Shown here piece after piece: positions 13,448-22,238 of a stretch of 64,000 nucleotides of DNA. Positions within the stretch are counted from its first letter, which is position 1; every line of letters starts with the position of its first letter. The notes below the pieces were generated by a model that saw nothing but the letters and a program-made list of their open reading frames with translations, ran no database searches and was not told the DNA's origin. Both the position numbers and the translations under genes were made by a program. This stretch comes from Piscinibacter sp. GTDB taxonomy: Bacteria; Pseudomonadota; Gammaproteobacteria; Burkholderiales; Burkholderiaceae_C. The DNA is taken from contig JAGOAS010000005.1 of the NCBI GenBank assembly GCA_017983795.1, positions 62,001 to 126,000 on the forward strand, written 5' to 3'.

Positions 13448-14203
13448 CTAGTGGCGCAGCTTGTAGCCCGTGCGCAGCAGCTGCAATGCCAGCGCGGCCA
13501 CGAGGACAAAGGCGACCGCCACCACCGCGAGGCTGATCCACGGCGACACGTCGCTCACGCCGAAGAAGCCGTGGCGGAAGCCGTCGATCATGTAGAAGAA
13601 GGGGTTCAGGTGGCTCACCGCCTGCCAGAAGCCGGGCAGCGAATGCACCGAATAGAACACGCCGGAGAGGAAGGTCATCGGCATGATGATGAAATTCTGG
13701 AAGCCGGCCATCTGGTCGAACTTCTCCGCCCACAACCCGGCGATCAGGCCCAGCGAGCCCAGCATGGCCGCGCCCAGCACGGCGAAGGCCACGATCCACC
13801 AAGGTTCGGCAACATGCAGCGGCGCGAACCACACGGTGACCAGCAGCACGCCGGCGCCCACCACCAGCCCCCGCACCATCGAGGCGCCCACGTAGGCGCT
13901 GAACCAGGCCCAATGCGACAGCGGCGTCACCAGCAGGAAGACGAGGTTGCCGGTGATCTTGCTCTGGATGAGCGAGGAGCTGCTGTTGGCGAAGGCGTTC
14001 TGCAGCACGCTCATCATCACCAGGCCGGGGATCAGGAAGCTGGTGTAGCCGATGCGGTCGTAGACCTTCACGTGATCCTCCAGCACGTGGCCGAAGATGA
14101 GCAGGTAGAGCACCGCGGTGAGCACGGGCGCGGCCACGGTCTGGAAGCTGACCTTCCAGAAGCGCAGCACTTCCTTGTAGAGCAGCGTGCGCCAGCCGTT
14201 CAT
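13448..14203 (-). CDS. ABC-2 type transporter permease (YadH-like)
   Basis: The 251-aa integral membrane protein starts MNGWRTLLYKEVLRFWKVSFQTVAAP and has six hydrophobic segments, with the ABC-2 motif LNPFFYMIDGFRHGFFGV near residue 215. It would form an exporter with the ATPase encoded just upstream, whose stop codon it overlaps. The substrate cannot be told from sequence; YadGH-type systems are uncharacterised drug or lipid exporters. Confidence 0.88.
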   Translation of the reverse strand: MNGWRTLLYKEVLRFWKVSFQTVAAPVLTAVLYLLIFGHVLEDHVKVYDRIGYTSFLIPGLVMMSVLQNAFANSSSSLIQSKITGNLVFLLVTPLSHWAWFSAYVGASMVRGLVVGAGVLLVTVWFAPLHVAEPWWIVAFAVLGAAMLGSLGLIAGLWAEKFDQMAGFQNFIIMPMTFLSGVFYSVHSLPGFWQAVSHLNPFFYMIDGFRHGFFGVSDVSPWISLAVVAVAFVLVAALALQLLRTGYKLRH

Positions 14204-15105
14204 GCGTGCCCCTGCATGATGTCGAGGAATACGTCCTCCAGGTCGGCGCGGCCGATCTCCAGGTCTTCGGGCTTGCAGCCGGCGCCGCGCAGCGCGGCGA
14301 GGATGGTCTCGACCTCGGCCGCGTCGTGCGCCTTCACCTGCACGATGCGGCCGGTGACGCGCGACTGCGCCGCGAGCGAGGCGGGCAAGGCCTGGTCCAT
14401 CTTGAAGCGCAGCATGGTGCTCGCCGTGCCGGCCAGCAGCGCCGAGGTGCGGTCCAGCGCCACCACGCGGCCCTGCTTGAGCATGGCGATGCGCTGGCAC
14501 AGCGCCTCGGCCTCCTCGAGGTAGTGGGTGGTCAGCAGCACGGTATGACCTTCCTTGTTCAGGCGCGCGACGAACTGCCACAGCGTCTGGCGCAGTTCGA
14601 CGTCGACGCCGGCGGTCGGCTCGTCGAGCACGATCACCGGCGGCCGGTGCACCAGCGCCTGCGCCACCAGCACGCGGCGCTTCATGCCGCCGCTGAGCTG
14701 GCGCATGTTGGCGTCGGCCTTGTCGGCCAGGCCGAGGTTCTCCAGCAGTTCGGCGATCCAGGCGTCGTTGTTCTTCACGCCGAAATAGCCGCTCTGGATG
14801 CGCAGCGCCTCGCGCACGCTGAAGAAGGGGTCGAACACCAGCTCCTGCGGCACGATGCCCAGGCTGCGGCGCGCGGCGGCGTAGTCGGCCACCACGTCGT
14901 GGCCCATCACCGTGACGCGGCCGCCGCTGGCGCGGCTCAGCCCGGCGAGGATGCTGATCAGCGTGGTCTTGCCCGCGCCGTTGGGGCCGAGCAGGCCGAA
15001 GAACTCGCCGGGTTCGATGTCGAAGCTGACATCGCTCAAGGCCTGCACCGCGCCGCGCGCGCCCGCGTAGGTCTTGGAGACGTTCTGGAAGGAGATGGCG
15101 GGCAT
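14200..15105 (-). CDS. ABC transporter ATP-binding protein (YadG-like)
   Basis: The 301-aa ATPase has Walker A GPNGAGKTT near residue 40, Q-loop GIVPQELVFDPFF, signature LSGGMKRRVLVAQAL, Walker B VIVLDEPTAGVD, and the H-loop LLTTHYLEEAE. A C-terminal region of about 80 aa ends with LEDVFLDIMQ. It is the energy partner of the overlapping permease gene and likely the first gene of the unit. Confidence 0.92.
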   Translation of the reverse strand: MPAISFQNVSKTYAGARGAVQALSDVSFDIEPGEFFGLLGPNGAGKTTLISILAGLSRASGGRVTVMGHDVVADYAAARRSLGIVPQELVFDPFFSVREALRIQSGYFGVKNNDAWIAELLENLGLADKADANMRQLSGGMKRRVLVAQALVHRPPVIVLDEPTAGVDVELRQTLWQFVARLNKEGHTVLLTTHYLEEAEALCQRIAMLKQGRVVALDRTSALLAGTASTMLRFKMDQALPASLAAQSRVTGRIVQVKAHDAAEVETILAALRGAGCKPEDLEIGRADLEDVFLDIMQGHA

Positions 15106-15223
15106 GGGCGCGAGATTGTAGGCAGCCGCTGCCCAGCCTGCCGGCGCGCTCGATTAGGGGCGACGCTCGTAGGAGCGCGCGGGCTTCGGTGCTAGATTCG
15201 TTTGCACGCCACAAGAGCCGCCC

Positions 15224-15886
15224 ATGGCCAGCAGCCCCAAGAAACCGCGCCGCACGGCAGAACGCATCCTGGAAGTCACGCTCGAGCTGTTCAACCGCTT
15301 CGGCGAGCCGAACGTCTCGACCACGCTGATCTCCGCCGAGCTGAACATCAGCCCCGGCAACCTCTACTACCACTACCCGGCCAAGGACGAGCTGATCAAC
15401 AGCCTGTTCGACCGCTACGAGCGCGCGCTGCGCGAGCTGCTGCAGGCCTCCGACCAGGTGCGCAACGTCGAGGACGCTTGGCTGCTGTTCCACATGCTCT
15501 TCGAGCTGATCTGGCAGTACCGCTTCCTCTACCGCGACCTGAACGACCTGCTCTCGAAGAACCGCCGCCTCGAGACGCACTTCCAGTTCGTGCTGCGCGA
15601 CAAGAACCAGGCGATCCAGAACGTGATGGCCGGGTTGACGCGCGGCGGCGCGATGAAGATCGAGACGCGCGACATGGCGCCGGTGGCCACCTCGATGGCC
15701 GTGGTGCTGACCTACTGGCTGAGCTACGAGTACGTGCGCGACCCGCGCCGCGCGCTCGAGCCCGAGAGCGCCGGCGCGGCGCTGCTGCGCGGCGCCTTCC
15801 ACGTGCTCAGCCTGCTGATGCCCTACCTCGAGCCCGCGCAGCGCGACCACCTGCACGCGCTGGCCGGCCAGTACGAGAAGCACTGA
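15224..15886 (+). CDS. TetR/AcrR-family transcriptional regulator
   Basis: The 220-aa protein has the TetR N-terminal helix-turn-helix at about residues 9-60 (TAERILEVTLELFNRFGEPNVSTTLISAELNISP then GNLYYHYPAKDELI). A longer all-helical ligand domain follows. It is divergent from the ABC exporter genes (about 118 nt apart), so it may regulate them, but no clear operator palindrome was seen. The ligand is unknown. Confidence 0.88.
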   Translation: MASSPKKPRRTAERILEVTLELFNRFGEPNVSTTLISAELNISPGNLYYHYPAKDELINSLFDRYERALRELLQASDQVRNVEDAWLLFHMLFELIWQYRFLYRDLNDLLSKNRRLETHFQFVLRDKNQAIQNVMAGLTRGGAMKIETRDMAPVATSMAVVLTYWLSYEYVRDPRRALEPESAGAALLRGAFHVLSLLMPYLEPAQRDHLHALAGQYEKH

Positions 15887-15923
15887 ACCCGCAGAACAGA
15901 ACGATTCACCCAGGAGACACCCC

Positions 15924-16697
15924 ATGGCCAAGTGGACCGCCTTCCCGCACGACAACGCCGACTACAGCTACGACACGGCGGCGCTGAAGAAGAACTGGGC
16001 GCGGCTGCACGCCGGCGATGCCGAGCCGCTGCCGAAGGACGACAAGGTGCTGGCCGCCTGGGCGCTGTTCCATGCCGGCGAGTTCCAGAAGGCCTGCGGG
16101 GCGGGCCTGAAGGCCGGCGGCGCCGGCATCACGGTGGCCAACAAGGCGCAGGCCATCTACGCCAACTACCTGGAGAAGAGCGAGAAGACCCGGCTGGCGA
16201 TGTTCCTCGAGGTCTCCGAGCGCGCCGAGGCGCAGCAGGCCGAGGATCCGAAGAACCCGAACGCCTGGTACTGGCAGGCCTACGCGCTCGGCCGCTACAG
16301 CCAGGGCATCAGCATCGCCAAGGCGCTGGCCCAGGGCCTGGGCGGCAAGGTGAAGGCGGCGCTGGAGACGGCGATCAAGCTGCAGCCGCGCCATGCCGAT
16401 GCGCACATCGCGCTGGGCGCCTTCCACGCCGAGGTGATCGACAAGGTCGGCACCCTGCTCGGCCGCACCCAGGGCGCGAGCAAGGACCAGGGCCTGCAGA
16501 TGTACAAGACCGCGCTCAAGCTCAACCCGGTCTCGGCGATCGCGATGGTGGAGTACGCCAACGGCCTGGTGATGCTCGAAGGCGACAAGAAGATGAAGGA
16601 AGCCGAGAAGCTCTACGCCGACGCGGCCGCCTGCGATGCGGCCGACGCGATGGAGCGCCTCGACGTCGAGATGGCCAAGGCCGAACTCGAAGACTGA
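15924..16697 (+). CDS. TPR-like repeat protein of unknown function
   Basis: The 257-aa protein is soluble and without signal peptide. It contains helical repeat segments of TPR type (AWALFHAGEFQKACGAGLKAG; PNAWYWQAYALGRYSQG; ALETAIKLQPRHADAHIALGAFHAEV; KTALKLNPVSAIAMVEYANGLVML). AGGAG stands 8 nt upstream of the ATG. It lies 37 nt after the TetR gene and its TGA abuts the stop of the opposing MFS gene with no base between. The role is unknown. Confidence 0.75.
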   Translation: MAKWTAFPHDNADYSYDTAALKKNWARLHAGDAEPLPKDDKVLAAWALFHAGEFQKACGAGLKAGGAGITVANKAQAIYANYLEKSEKTRLAMFLEVSERAEAQQAEDPKNPNAWYWQAYALGRYSQGISIAKALAQGLGGKVKAALETAIKLQPRHADAHIALGAFHAEVIDKVGTLLGRTQGASKDQGLQMYKTALKLNPVSAIAMVEYANGLVMLEGDKKMKEAEKLYADAAACDAADAMERLDVEMAKAELED

Positions 16698-17876
16698 TCA
16701 GCCGCTGCGCCCGAGCACGGCGCGCGCCGCCACGCCCATCAGCACCGCGAACAGCGCCACCGCCCACAGCGCGGCGGTGAGCGAGCTCCAGCGCGCCAGC
16801 GCGCCGATCAGCGGCGGGCCGACCATGAAGCCGAGGTAGCCCACCGAGGACACCGCCGCCACGCCGTGCGCCGGCGAGACGCCCGGCACCTGCGCCGCGG
16901 CGGCGAACATCACCGGCACCACGTTGGCCAGGCCCAGGCCCACCAGCATGAAGCCGAGCAGCGCCACCGCCGGCGCCGCGGTGGTCAGCGCCAGCGCCAT
17001 GCCGGCGGTGGCGAGCACGCCCGAGCCGCGCATCAGCGCCACCGGCGTGAAGCGTTCGCGCACGCGGTCGCCGAACAGGCGCCCGATCGCCATCGCCGCG
17101 CTGAAGGCCGCGAAGCCGAGCGCGCCGGTGGCCGCGTCGGTGGCCAGCTCCTGGCGGATGAAGAGCGCGCTCCAGTCGTACATCGAACCCTCGGCCACCA
17201 TGCACAGCGCGGTGAGCACGCCCATCCAGAGCAGGATGCCGCGCGGCCAGGCGATCGGCGCGGGCGCCTCCTCGCTGTCGGTGCGCTGCGAGCCGAGCCC
17301 GGCGGCGCTGGCCCACAGCGCGATGGCCATCGCCGCGGCGCTGCCGGCGAGCTGGAACTGCGGCGCCACGCTGCCGCGATGCAGCAGGAAACACAGCAGC
17401 GCACCGGCCATGCCGCCGAGGCTGAACATCGCGTGCAGGCCGCTCATCAGCTTGCGCCGCGCGCGCTGCTCGAGCGCGCTGCCCTCGGCGTTGATGGCCA
17501 CGTCGAACAGCGCGCTGCCGGCGCCGAGCAGCAGCATCAATGCGAACAGCGCGCCCAGCGGCTGCGCCTGCAGCACGAGGGCGAGGCTGGCGAGCATCAG
17601 CGTGCCGGCCGCCTGCACGCAGCGGCGCGCGCCGAAACGCGCCACCAGCGCGCCGGCGGTGAGCAGGCACAGCACGGCGCCGCCGGCGCCAGCGAGCAGC
17701 GCCAGCGAGAGGGTCTGCTCGTCGAGCCCGTAGTGCGCCTTGACGGCGGGCACCTGCGCGCCCCACACGCCCATGGCCATGCCGAGCACGAAGAACAGCA
17801 CGCGGATGGCACGCCGCCAGGCGGACAGGGACGCGGCGCCGAGGGCCGGCGCCGCGGCACAGGAGCTTGCTTGCAT
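16698..17876 (-). CDS. MFS transporter (YbjJ-like)
   Basis: The 392-aa protein (ATG 17876) has about 12 hydrophobic segments with the MFS loop motif shape LVARFGARR at about 70 and a second half with GRLFGDRVRERF. It resembles the YbjJ group of major facilitator proteins with unknown substrates. It is divergent from the DeoR regulator, only 44 nt apart, so the regulator probably acts on both. Confidence 0.83.
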   Translation of the reverse strand: MQASSCAAAPALGAASLSAWRRAIRVLFFVLGMAMGVWGAQVPAVKAHYGLDEQTLSLALLAGAGGAVLCLLTAGALVARFGARRCVQAAGTLMLASLALVLQAQPLGALFALMLLLGAGSALFDVAINAEGSALEQRARRKLMSGLHAMFSLGGMAGALLCFLLHRGSVAPQFQLAGSAAAMAIALWASAAGLGSQRTDSEEAPAPIAWPRGILLWMGVLTALCMVAEGSMYDWSALFIRQELATDAATGALGFAAFSAAMAIGRLFGDRVRERFTPVALMRGSGVLATAGMALALTTAAPAVALLGFMLVGLGLANVVPVMFAAAAQVPGVSPAHGVAAVSSVGYLGFMVGPPLIGALARWSSLTAALWAVALFAVLMGVAARAVLGRSG

Positions 17877-17904
17877 CTGCCGTATTGTGCTGTAATTTGC
17901 CGAT

Positions 17905-17914
17905 TCGTGCACGA
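17905..17914. promoter_or_regulatory. Palindrome in the DeoR/MFS divergent region
   Basis: TCGTGCACGA is a perfect 10-bp palindrome 6 nt upstream of the DeoR start and 28 nt upstream of the MFS start. Its position suits an operator of the local DeoR regulator. This is inferred from symmetry and place only. Confidence 0.35.
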
Positions 17915-17920
17915 TCACGC

Positions 17921-18700
17921 ATGCGCCGCACGCCACCCGCCCCCACCCTGCCGCGCTTCGCCGCCGAGCGCCAGCAGCGCATCGCCGAGGCGCTGCGCGA
18001 GCACGGGCGGGTCGAGGTGTCGCAACTGGCGGCCGAATACGGCGTGTCGGAAGACAGCGTGCGGCGCGACCTGCGCCAGCTCGCGGCACGCGGCCTGGTG
18101 CAGAAGACGCACGGCGGCGCCGTCGCGCTGCATGCCACGCTGCTGCCGACCGCGCAGCGCGCCGGCGTGCTCACCGGCGCCAAGCGGGCGATCGCGCGGC
18201 GCGCCGCGCGGCTCGTCGAAGCCAACCAGACGCTGTTCGTCGACGGCGGCACGACCACGCTGGCGCTGGTCAACGAGCTCAAGGCCAGCGACGCGCCGCG
18301 CCCGCTGACCATCGTCACCCACGCACTCGACGTCGCGCTCGCCGTCGCCGACGAGCCGCGCATCCGCCTCGTGCTGGCCGGCGGGGCCTGGCTGCCGGCG
18401 CCGCGCATCTTCGTCGGCGAGGCGGCGCTGGCCACGCTGCGCGCCCACCGCGCCGACATCGCCTTCCTCGGCGCCTGCGCGCTGCAGCCGCGCGCCGGCC
18501 TGACCGCGCACGACCCGCAGGAAGCCGCCCTCAAGCGCGCGATGATCGACGGCGCCGCGTTGCGCGTGCTGCTCACCGACGCCACCAAGCTCGACGTGGT
18601 GGCGCCCTGCGCGGTGGCGCGCCTGGACGAACTCGACCGCGTGATCAGCGACGGCGCGCCGCCCTGGCTGGCGGCGGCCACTGCCGTCGAGACCGTGTAG
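17921..18700 (+). CDS. DeoR-family transcriptional regulator
   Basis: The 259-aa protein begins with the DeoR winged helix (AERQQRIAEALREHGRVEVSQLAAEYGVSEDSVRRDLRQLAARGLVQKTHGGAVAL, residues about 13-65). The sugar-phosphate-sensing DeoRC domain follows, with FVDGGTTTLAL near 108 and LTDATKLDVVAP near 218. Such regulators usually respond to phosphorylated sugars. It is divergent from an MFS transporter and convergent with the TRAP genes. ATG 17921 gives the normal length. Confidence 0.9.
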   Translation: MRRTPPAPTLPRFAAERQQRIAEALREHGRVEVSQLAAEYGVSEDSVRRDLRQLAARGLVQKTHGGAVALHATLLPTAQRAGVLTGAKRAIARRAARLVEANQTLFVDGGTTTLALVNELKASDAPRPLTIVTHALDVALAVADEPRIRLVLAGGAWLPAPRIFVGEAALATLRAHRADIAFLGACALQPRAGLTAHDPQEAALKRAMIDGAALRVLLTDATKLDVVAPCAVARLDELDRVISDGAPPWLAAATAVETV

Positions 18701-18703
18701 CCG

Positions 18704-20002
18704 CTACATCCGCCCCGGCAGCCACAGCGCGATCGCCGGGAAGGCGATCAGGATGATCAGGCGCAGGATGTCGGTGAGCACGAAGGGGATCACGCCCTTG
18801 AAGATGGTCGTGAAGCTGACCTCCTGCACGACGCTCTTGATCACGAAGACGTTCATGCCCACCGGCGGGTGGATCAGGCCGAGCTCGACCGTCATCACGA
18901 TGATCACGCCGAACCAGATCGGGTCGAAGCCGAGCTGCATGATCACCGGGAAGATGATGGGCACGGTCAGGATGATCATGGCCATCGCGTCCATCAGGCA
19001 GCCGAGCAGCAGGTACATGACCATGATCAGCGCCAGCACGCCGTAGCGCCCGATGCCCAGGCCGGTGAGGAACTCGGTGAGCTTCTGCGGCGTCTGCGTG
19101 ATGGTGAGAAAGTAGCCGAACAGCAGCGCGCCGATCAGCACCGTGAATACCGCCGCCGCGGTGCGCGTGGCCTGCAGCAGCGCCTGGCGGATGCCGGCGC
19201 GATCGAGCTTGCGGCGGATCACCCCGAGCAGGAAGGCGCCGCCGGCGCCCACGCCGCCGGCCTCGGTGGGCGTGAATACGCCGCCGTACAGGCCGCCGAT
19301 CACGAAGATGAACAGCACCAGCGAGGGCCAGACGTCCTTCATCGCCGCGAGGCGCTCGCTCCAGGGCTTCTTCTCGCCGGCCGGCAGCAGCTTGGGCGCG
19401 AGCGCGACGATGGCCACGATGGTCAGCACGTACATGCCCATCGCCAGCAGGCCGGGCAGCACGCCGGCCATGAAGAGCTTGCCGATGTCCTGCTGGGTGA
19501 TCACCGCGTAGACCGCCAGCACGGTCGAGGGCGGCAGCATCGCGCCGAGCGTGCCGCCGGCGGCGATCACGCCGGTCGAGAACGACTGCGGGTAGCCGTA
19601 GCGGCGCATCTCCGGGTAGGCCACGGTGGAGAAGGTCGCCGCGGTGGCCACCGAGGAGCCGCAGATCGCCGCGAAGCCGCCGCAGGCCAGCACCGTGGCC
19701 ATGCCCAGCCCGCCGCGCAGGTGGCCGATCAGCGCATTGGCGGCGCGAAACAGCTCGCGGCTCACGCCCGACACCGAGACGAAGGCGCCCATCAGCATGA
19801 ACATCGGGATCACACCGAAGGTGTAGTCGGTGACGGTGCGCATCGAGGTCTGGCCGATCAGCTTGAGCGCCGGGCCGCCGCCGGCGATCAGCGCATAACC
19901 GCTGACGCCGACCAGCCCCATCGCCATGCCGACCGGCACGCGCAGCAACATGAGCACGAAGAGAACGACGAAGCCGCCGACTGCGATCAGGTCGGTGTTC
20001 AT
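18704..20002 (-). CDS. dctM: TRAP transporter large permease DctM
   Basis: The 432-aa protein has about 12 membrane segments with the DctM signatures: MFMLMGAFVSVSGVSRELF, GGFAAICGSSVATAATFSTVAYPEM and GTLGAMLPPSTVLAVYAVITQQDIGKLFMAG. It is the ion-coupled transport subunit. The ATG overlaps the dctQ stop. The run dctP-dctQ-dctM forms one operon on the minus strand. Confidence 0.94.
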   Translation of the reverse strand: MNTDLIAVGGFVVLFVLMLLRVPVGMAMGLVGVSGYALIAGGGPALKLIGQTSMRTVTDYTFGVIPMFMLMGAFVSVSGVSRELFRAANALIGHLRGGLGMATVLACGGFAAICGSSVATAATFSTVAYPEMRRYGYPQSFSTGVIAAGGTLGAMLPPSTVLAVYAVITQQDIGKLFMAGVLPGLLAMGMYVLTIVAIVALAPKLLPAGEKKPWSERLAAMKDVWPSLVLFIFVIGGLYGGVFTPTEAGGVGAGGAFLLGVIRRKLDRAGIRQALLQATRTAAAVFTVLIGALLFGYFLTITQTPQKLTEFLTGLGIGRYGVLALIMVMYLLLGCLMDAMAMIILTVPIIFPVIMQLGFDPIWFGVIIVMTVELGLIHPPVGMNVFVIKSVVQEVSFTTIFKGVIPFVLTDILRLIILIAFPAIALWLPGRM

Positions 20003-20538
20003 TGCTGCGCCTTCTCCTCGGCGTGTTCCTCGTTCAGCAGCTCGGGATGGAACACCAGCCGCCAGGCGCGGAAGGCGATCAGGATCACCGCGCACACGTC
20101 ACCCAGCCAGGCGACCAGGAACAGCGGCCAGGTCGGCAGGTTCAGGTCGTAGGTGAGCACGTTGTCCTGGTAGGTGAGGCGCACCTTGTCGAACAGCATG
20201 ATGGTCTGCACGGTCACCACGAACAGCAGCACCAGCGTCGCGAAGACGTCGATGAAGCGCTTCATGCGCGGCCCCGCAGCGCTCCACACCAGGTCGACCG
20301 TGATGTGGCCGCCGCGGTAGCTGGTGGCCGCGATGCCCCAGAAGATCAGCACGCCCAGCAGCAGGCGGCCGAAGTCGTAGCTGTCGGGAATCGAGGTGCC
20401 GAAGAACTTGCGCAGGAACACCGACAGGAAGATGTCGGCCGCGACGATGCCGACGAAGCTCGCCGCCAGCCACTCGATGACATGGATGATCCGGTCCGCC
20501 AGCGTGAGCGGGCGGAAGGTCTGCGTCGCCGGACGCAT
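19999..20538 (-). CDS. dctQ: TRAP transporter small permease DctQ
   Basis: The 179-aa protein has four hydrophobic segments. The DctQ core is YDFGRLLLGVLIFWGIAATSYRGGHITVDLVWSAAG, with the conserved R-GGHI-V-D motif near residue 85. It bridges the binding protein and DctM. Start and stop overlap the neighbouring TRAP genes. Confidence 0.92.
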   Translation of the reverse strand: MRPATQTFRPLTLADRIIHVIEWLAASFVGIVAADIFLSVFLRKFFGTSIPDSYDFGRLLLGVLIFWGIAATSYRGGHITVDLVWSAAGPRMKRFIDVFATLVLLFVVTVQTIMLFDKVRLTYQDNVLTYDLNLPTWPLFLVAWLGDVCAVILIAFRAWRLVFHPELLNEEHAEEKAQQ

Positions 20539-21566
20539 CACAAGGCCGACTTGTACTTCACCAGGCTCTGGTGCAGCGCGTCGAGCACCTGTTTGGGATC
20601 GGCGCCGGCCTTCTTCGCGCTCTCGGCCCACTGGTCGGCAACGGGCGCCACGGCCTTGCGCCACGCGTCGAGCTGCTCGGGTGCGAGCTTGACCATCTCG
20701 TGCCCGGTGGTGCTGCCGATCTTGGTGCGGCCGGCGGCCTCGAAGTCGGCCCAGGGGCTGACCACCTTCTCGGCCCACTCGGTGGTGCAGTGATCGTCGA
20801 TGACCTTCTTCTGCGCCGCCGACATCGAGGCGATCTTGTCCTTGCTCAGCACCCACACGAAGGGCGTCACGTACAGCGGCGTGTCGATGTGATACGTCAC
20901 GACCTTGTCGATGCCGAACAGGCCGAGCGAGCCCCAGGGGAAGGTGATCGCGTCGGCGACGCCGCGCTCGAGCATGTCGCGCGCCTCGGGCGCGGACGAC
21001 TGCACGTTGGTGCCGCCCAGCGCCGTCACCATCTGGCCGATGGTGCTGGTGGCCGGGCGCACCTTCATACCCTTGACGTCGGTGGGCAGCACGACCTTCT
21101 TGCGCGAGTGCAGGCTGCCGGGGTCGTGCACGAAGGCGAAGCAGAACTGCACGTCCTTCATCTCCTTGGCGGCATAGGCGCGGTACCACGCATCCACCGC
21201 GGCGCTGCCGCCCTTGGCGTTGGCGACCTGGAAGGGCAGCGAGGCGGCGGCGAAGATCGGGAAGCGGCCCGGCTGGTAGCCCGGGTTGACGTAGGCGGCA
21301 TCGGCGATGCCGTCGCGCGCCATGTCGTAGTGGTCGAAGGCCTTGCCGAGCTGCTCGCCGGGGAAGAAGCTGAAGGTGATGGTGCCGTTGGAGGCCTTCT
21401 TGATGTCCTCGGCCCAGGCGATCAGCGAGGGGTTGAGCGCGTGCTGCGCCGGCACCCAGCTCGAGAGCTTGAGCATCACCGGCTTGTCCTGGGCCTGTGC
21501 GGCGGCCGCGGCGCACAGCAGCGCGGCGCAGGCGATGGAACGGAGGGCGGGGCGAGGTGTCGTCAT
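20538..21566 (-). CDS. dctP: TRAP transporter substrate-binding protein DctP
   Basis: The 342-aa periplasmic protein has a Sec signal peptide (SIACAALLCAAAAAQAQ, cleavage near residue 25). The DctP fold follows: KLSSWVPAQHALNPSLIAWAEDIKKASNGTITFSFFP; the R-x-P substrate-arginine area at GMKVRPATSTIG; GVADAITFPWGSLG. Substrate is probably an organic acid, unproven. It is the first gene of dctPQM. Confidence 0.93.
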   Translation of the reverse strand: MTTPRPALRSIACAALLCAAAAAQAQDKPVMLKLSSWVPAQHALNPSLIAWAEDIKKASNGTITFSFFPGEQLGKAFDHYDMARDGIADAAYVNPGYQPGRFPIFAAASLPFQVANAKGGSAAVDAWYRAYAAKEMKDVQFCFAFVHDPGSLHSRKKVVLPTDVKGMKVRPATSTIGQMVTALGGTNVQSSAPEARDMLERGVADAITFPWGSLGLFGIDKVVTYHIDTPLYVTPFVWVLSKDKIASMSAAQKKVIDDHCTTEWAEKVVSPWADFEAAGRTKIGSTTGHEMVKLAPEQLDAWRKAVAPVADQWAESAKKAGADPKQVLDALHQSLVKYKSAL

Positions 21567-21648
21567 GAAGGTCTCCTTGGATGTCGTCGTTCTGGCGGGG
21601 ATTCTGGGTGGCAGGCTCGATGGCGGGCAGAGGGAAATCCAGCGGCGT

Positions 21649-22236
21649 TCAACGCGGCGGCGTCGTGAAATGCGACAGCCAGTGCGCGAGGTCTTCGAGA
21701 TCGGTGGGCGAGGTGCCGGCCAGCGTCTCGTTCATCGCCGCCGTGTAGCCGACGCGCGTGGCGGCGCGGAAGCCCTGCAGCGCGTGCAGCAGGTAGTCCT
21801 CGCGCTGGCCGGCCAGGCGCGGCACCTGCGCGCCGCCGGCCAGGTCGGCACCGTGGCAGCCGGTGCAGTGCAGGCGCTGCGCGAGCGCCGCGCCGCGCGC
21901 CTGCTTCGCCGCGTCGGGCGTCGTCTCCTCGGCCGGCGGCCGCGGCGGCAGGCGGCCGATCAGATCGGAGAAGGCGCGCAGCTCGGCATCGCTCATGTCC
22001 TTGGCGACCGCGGTCATCAGTGCGTTCTGGCGCCGCCCCTGGCGGAACAGGAACAGCTGCGTGATCGCATAGAAGCTCGGCTGCCCCGCCAACGAGGGCA
22101 CCAGCGGCGTCGTGCTGACGCCCTCGGCGCCGTGGCAGCCCGAACACTCGCTCGCGAAGCGCTGCGCCGCCGTCTCGGCTGCCTCGACAGGCGTCAGCGC
22201 AGACAGCAGCAGCAAGAGCATCGCGAGCCATCGCAT
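21649..22236 (-). CDS. Dihaem periplasmic cytochrome c
   Basis: The 195-aa protein has a signal peptide (LAMLLLLLSALTPVEA) and two CxxCH haem sites: CSGCH at 31-35 and CTGCH near residue 122. Distal Met residues are available in each half (for example ALMTAVAKDM and TAAMNETLAG). The two-domain c4/c553-like layout fits an electron acceptor. It begins 2 nt after the PQQ-type dehydrogenase gene, so it probably takes electrons from it. Confidence 0.88.
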   Translation of the reverse strand: MRWLAMLLLLLSALTPVEAAETAAQRFASECSGCHGAEGVSTTPLVPSLAGQPSFYAITQLFLFRQGRRQNALMTAVAKDMSDAELRAFSDLIGRLPPRPPAEETTPDAAKQARGAALAQRLHCTGCHGADLAGGAQVPRLAGQREDYLLHALQGFRAATRVGYTAAMNETLAGTSPTDLEDLAHWLSHFTTPPR

Positions 22237-22238
22237 CG

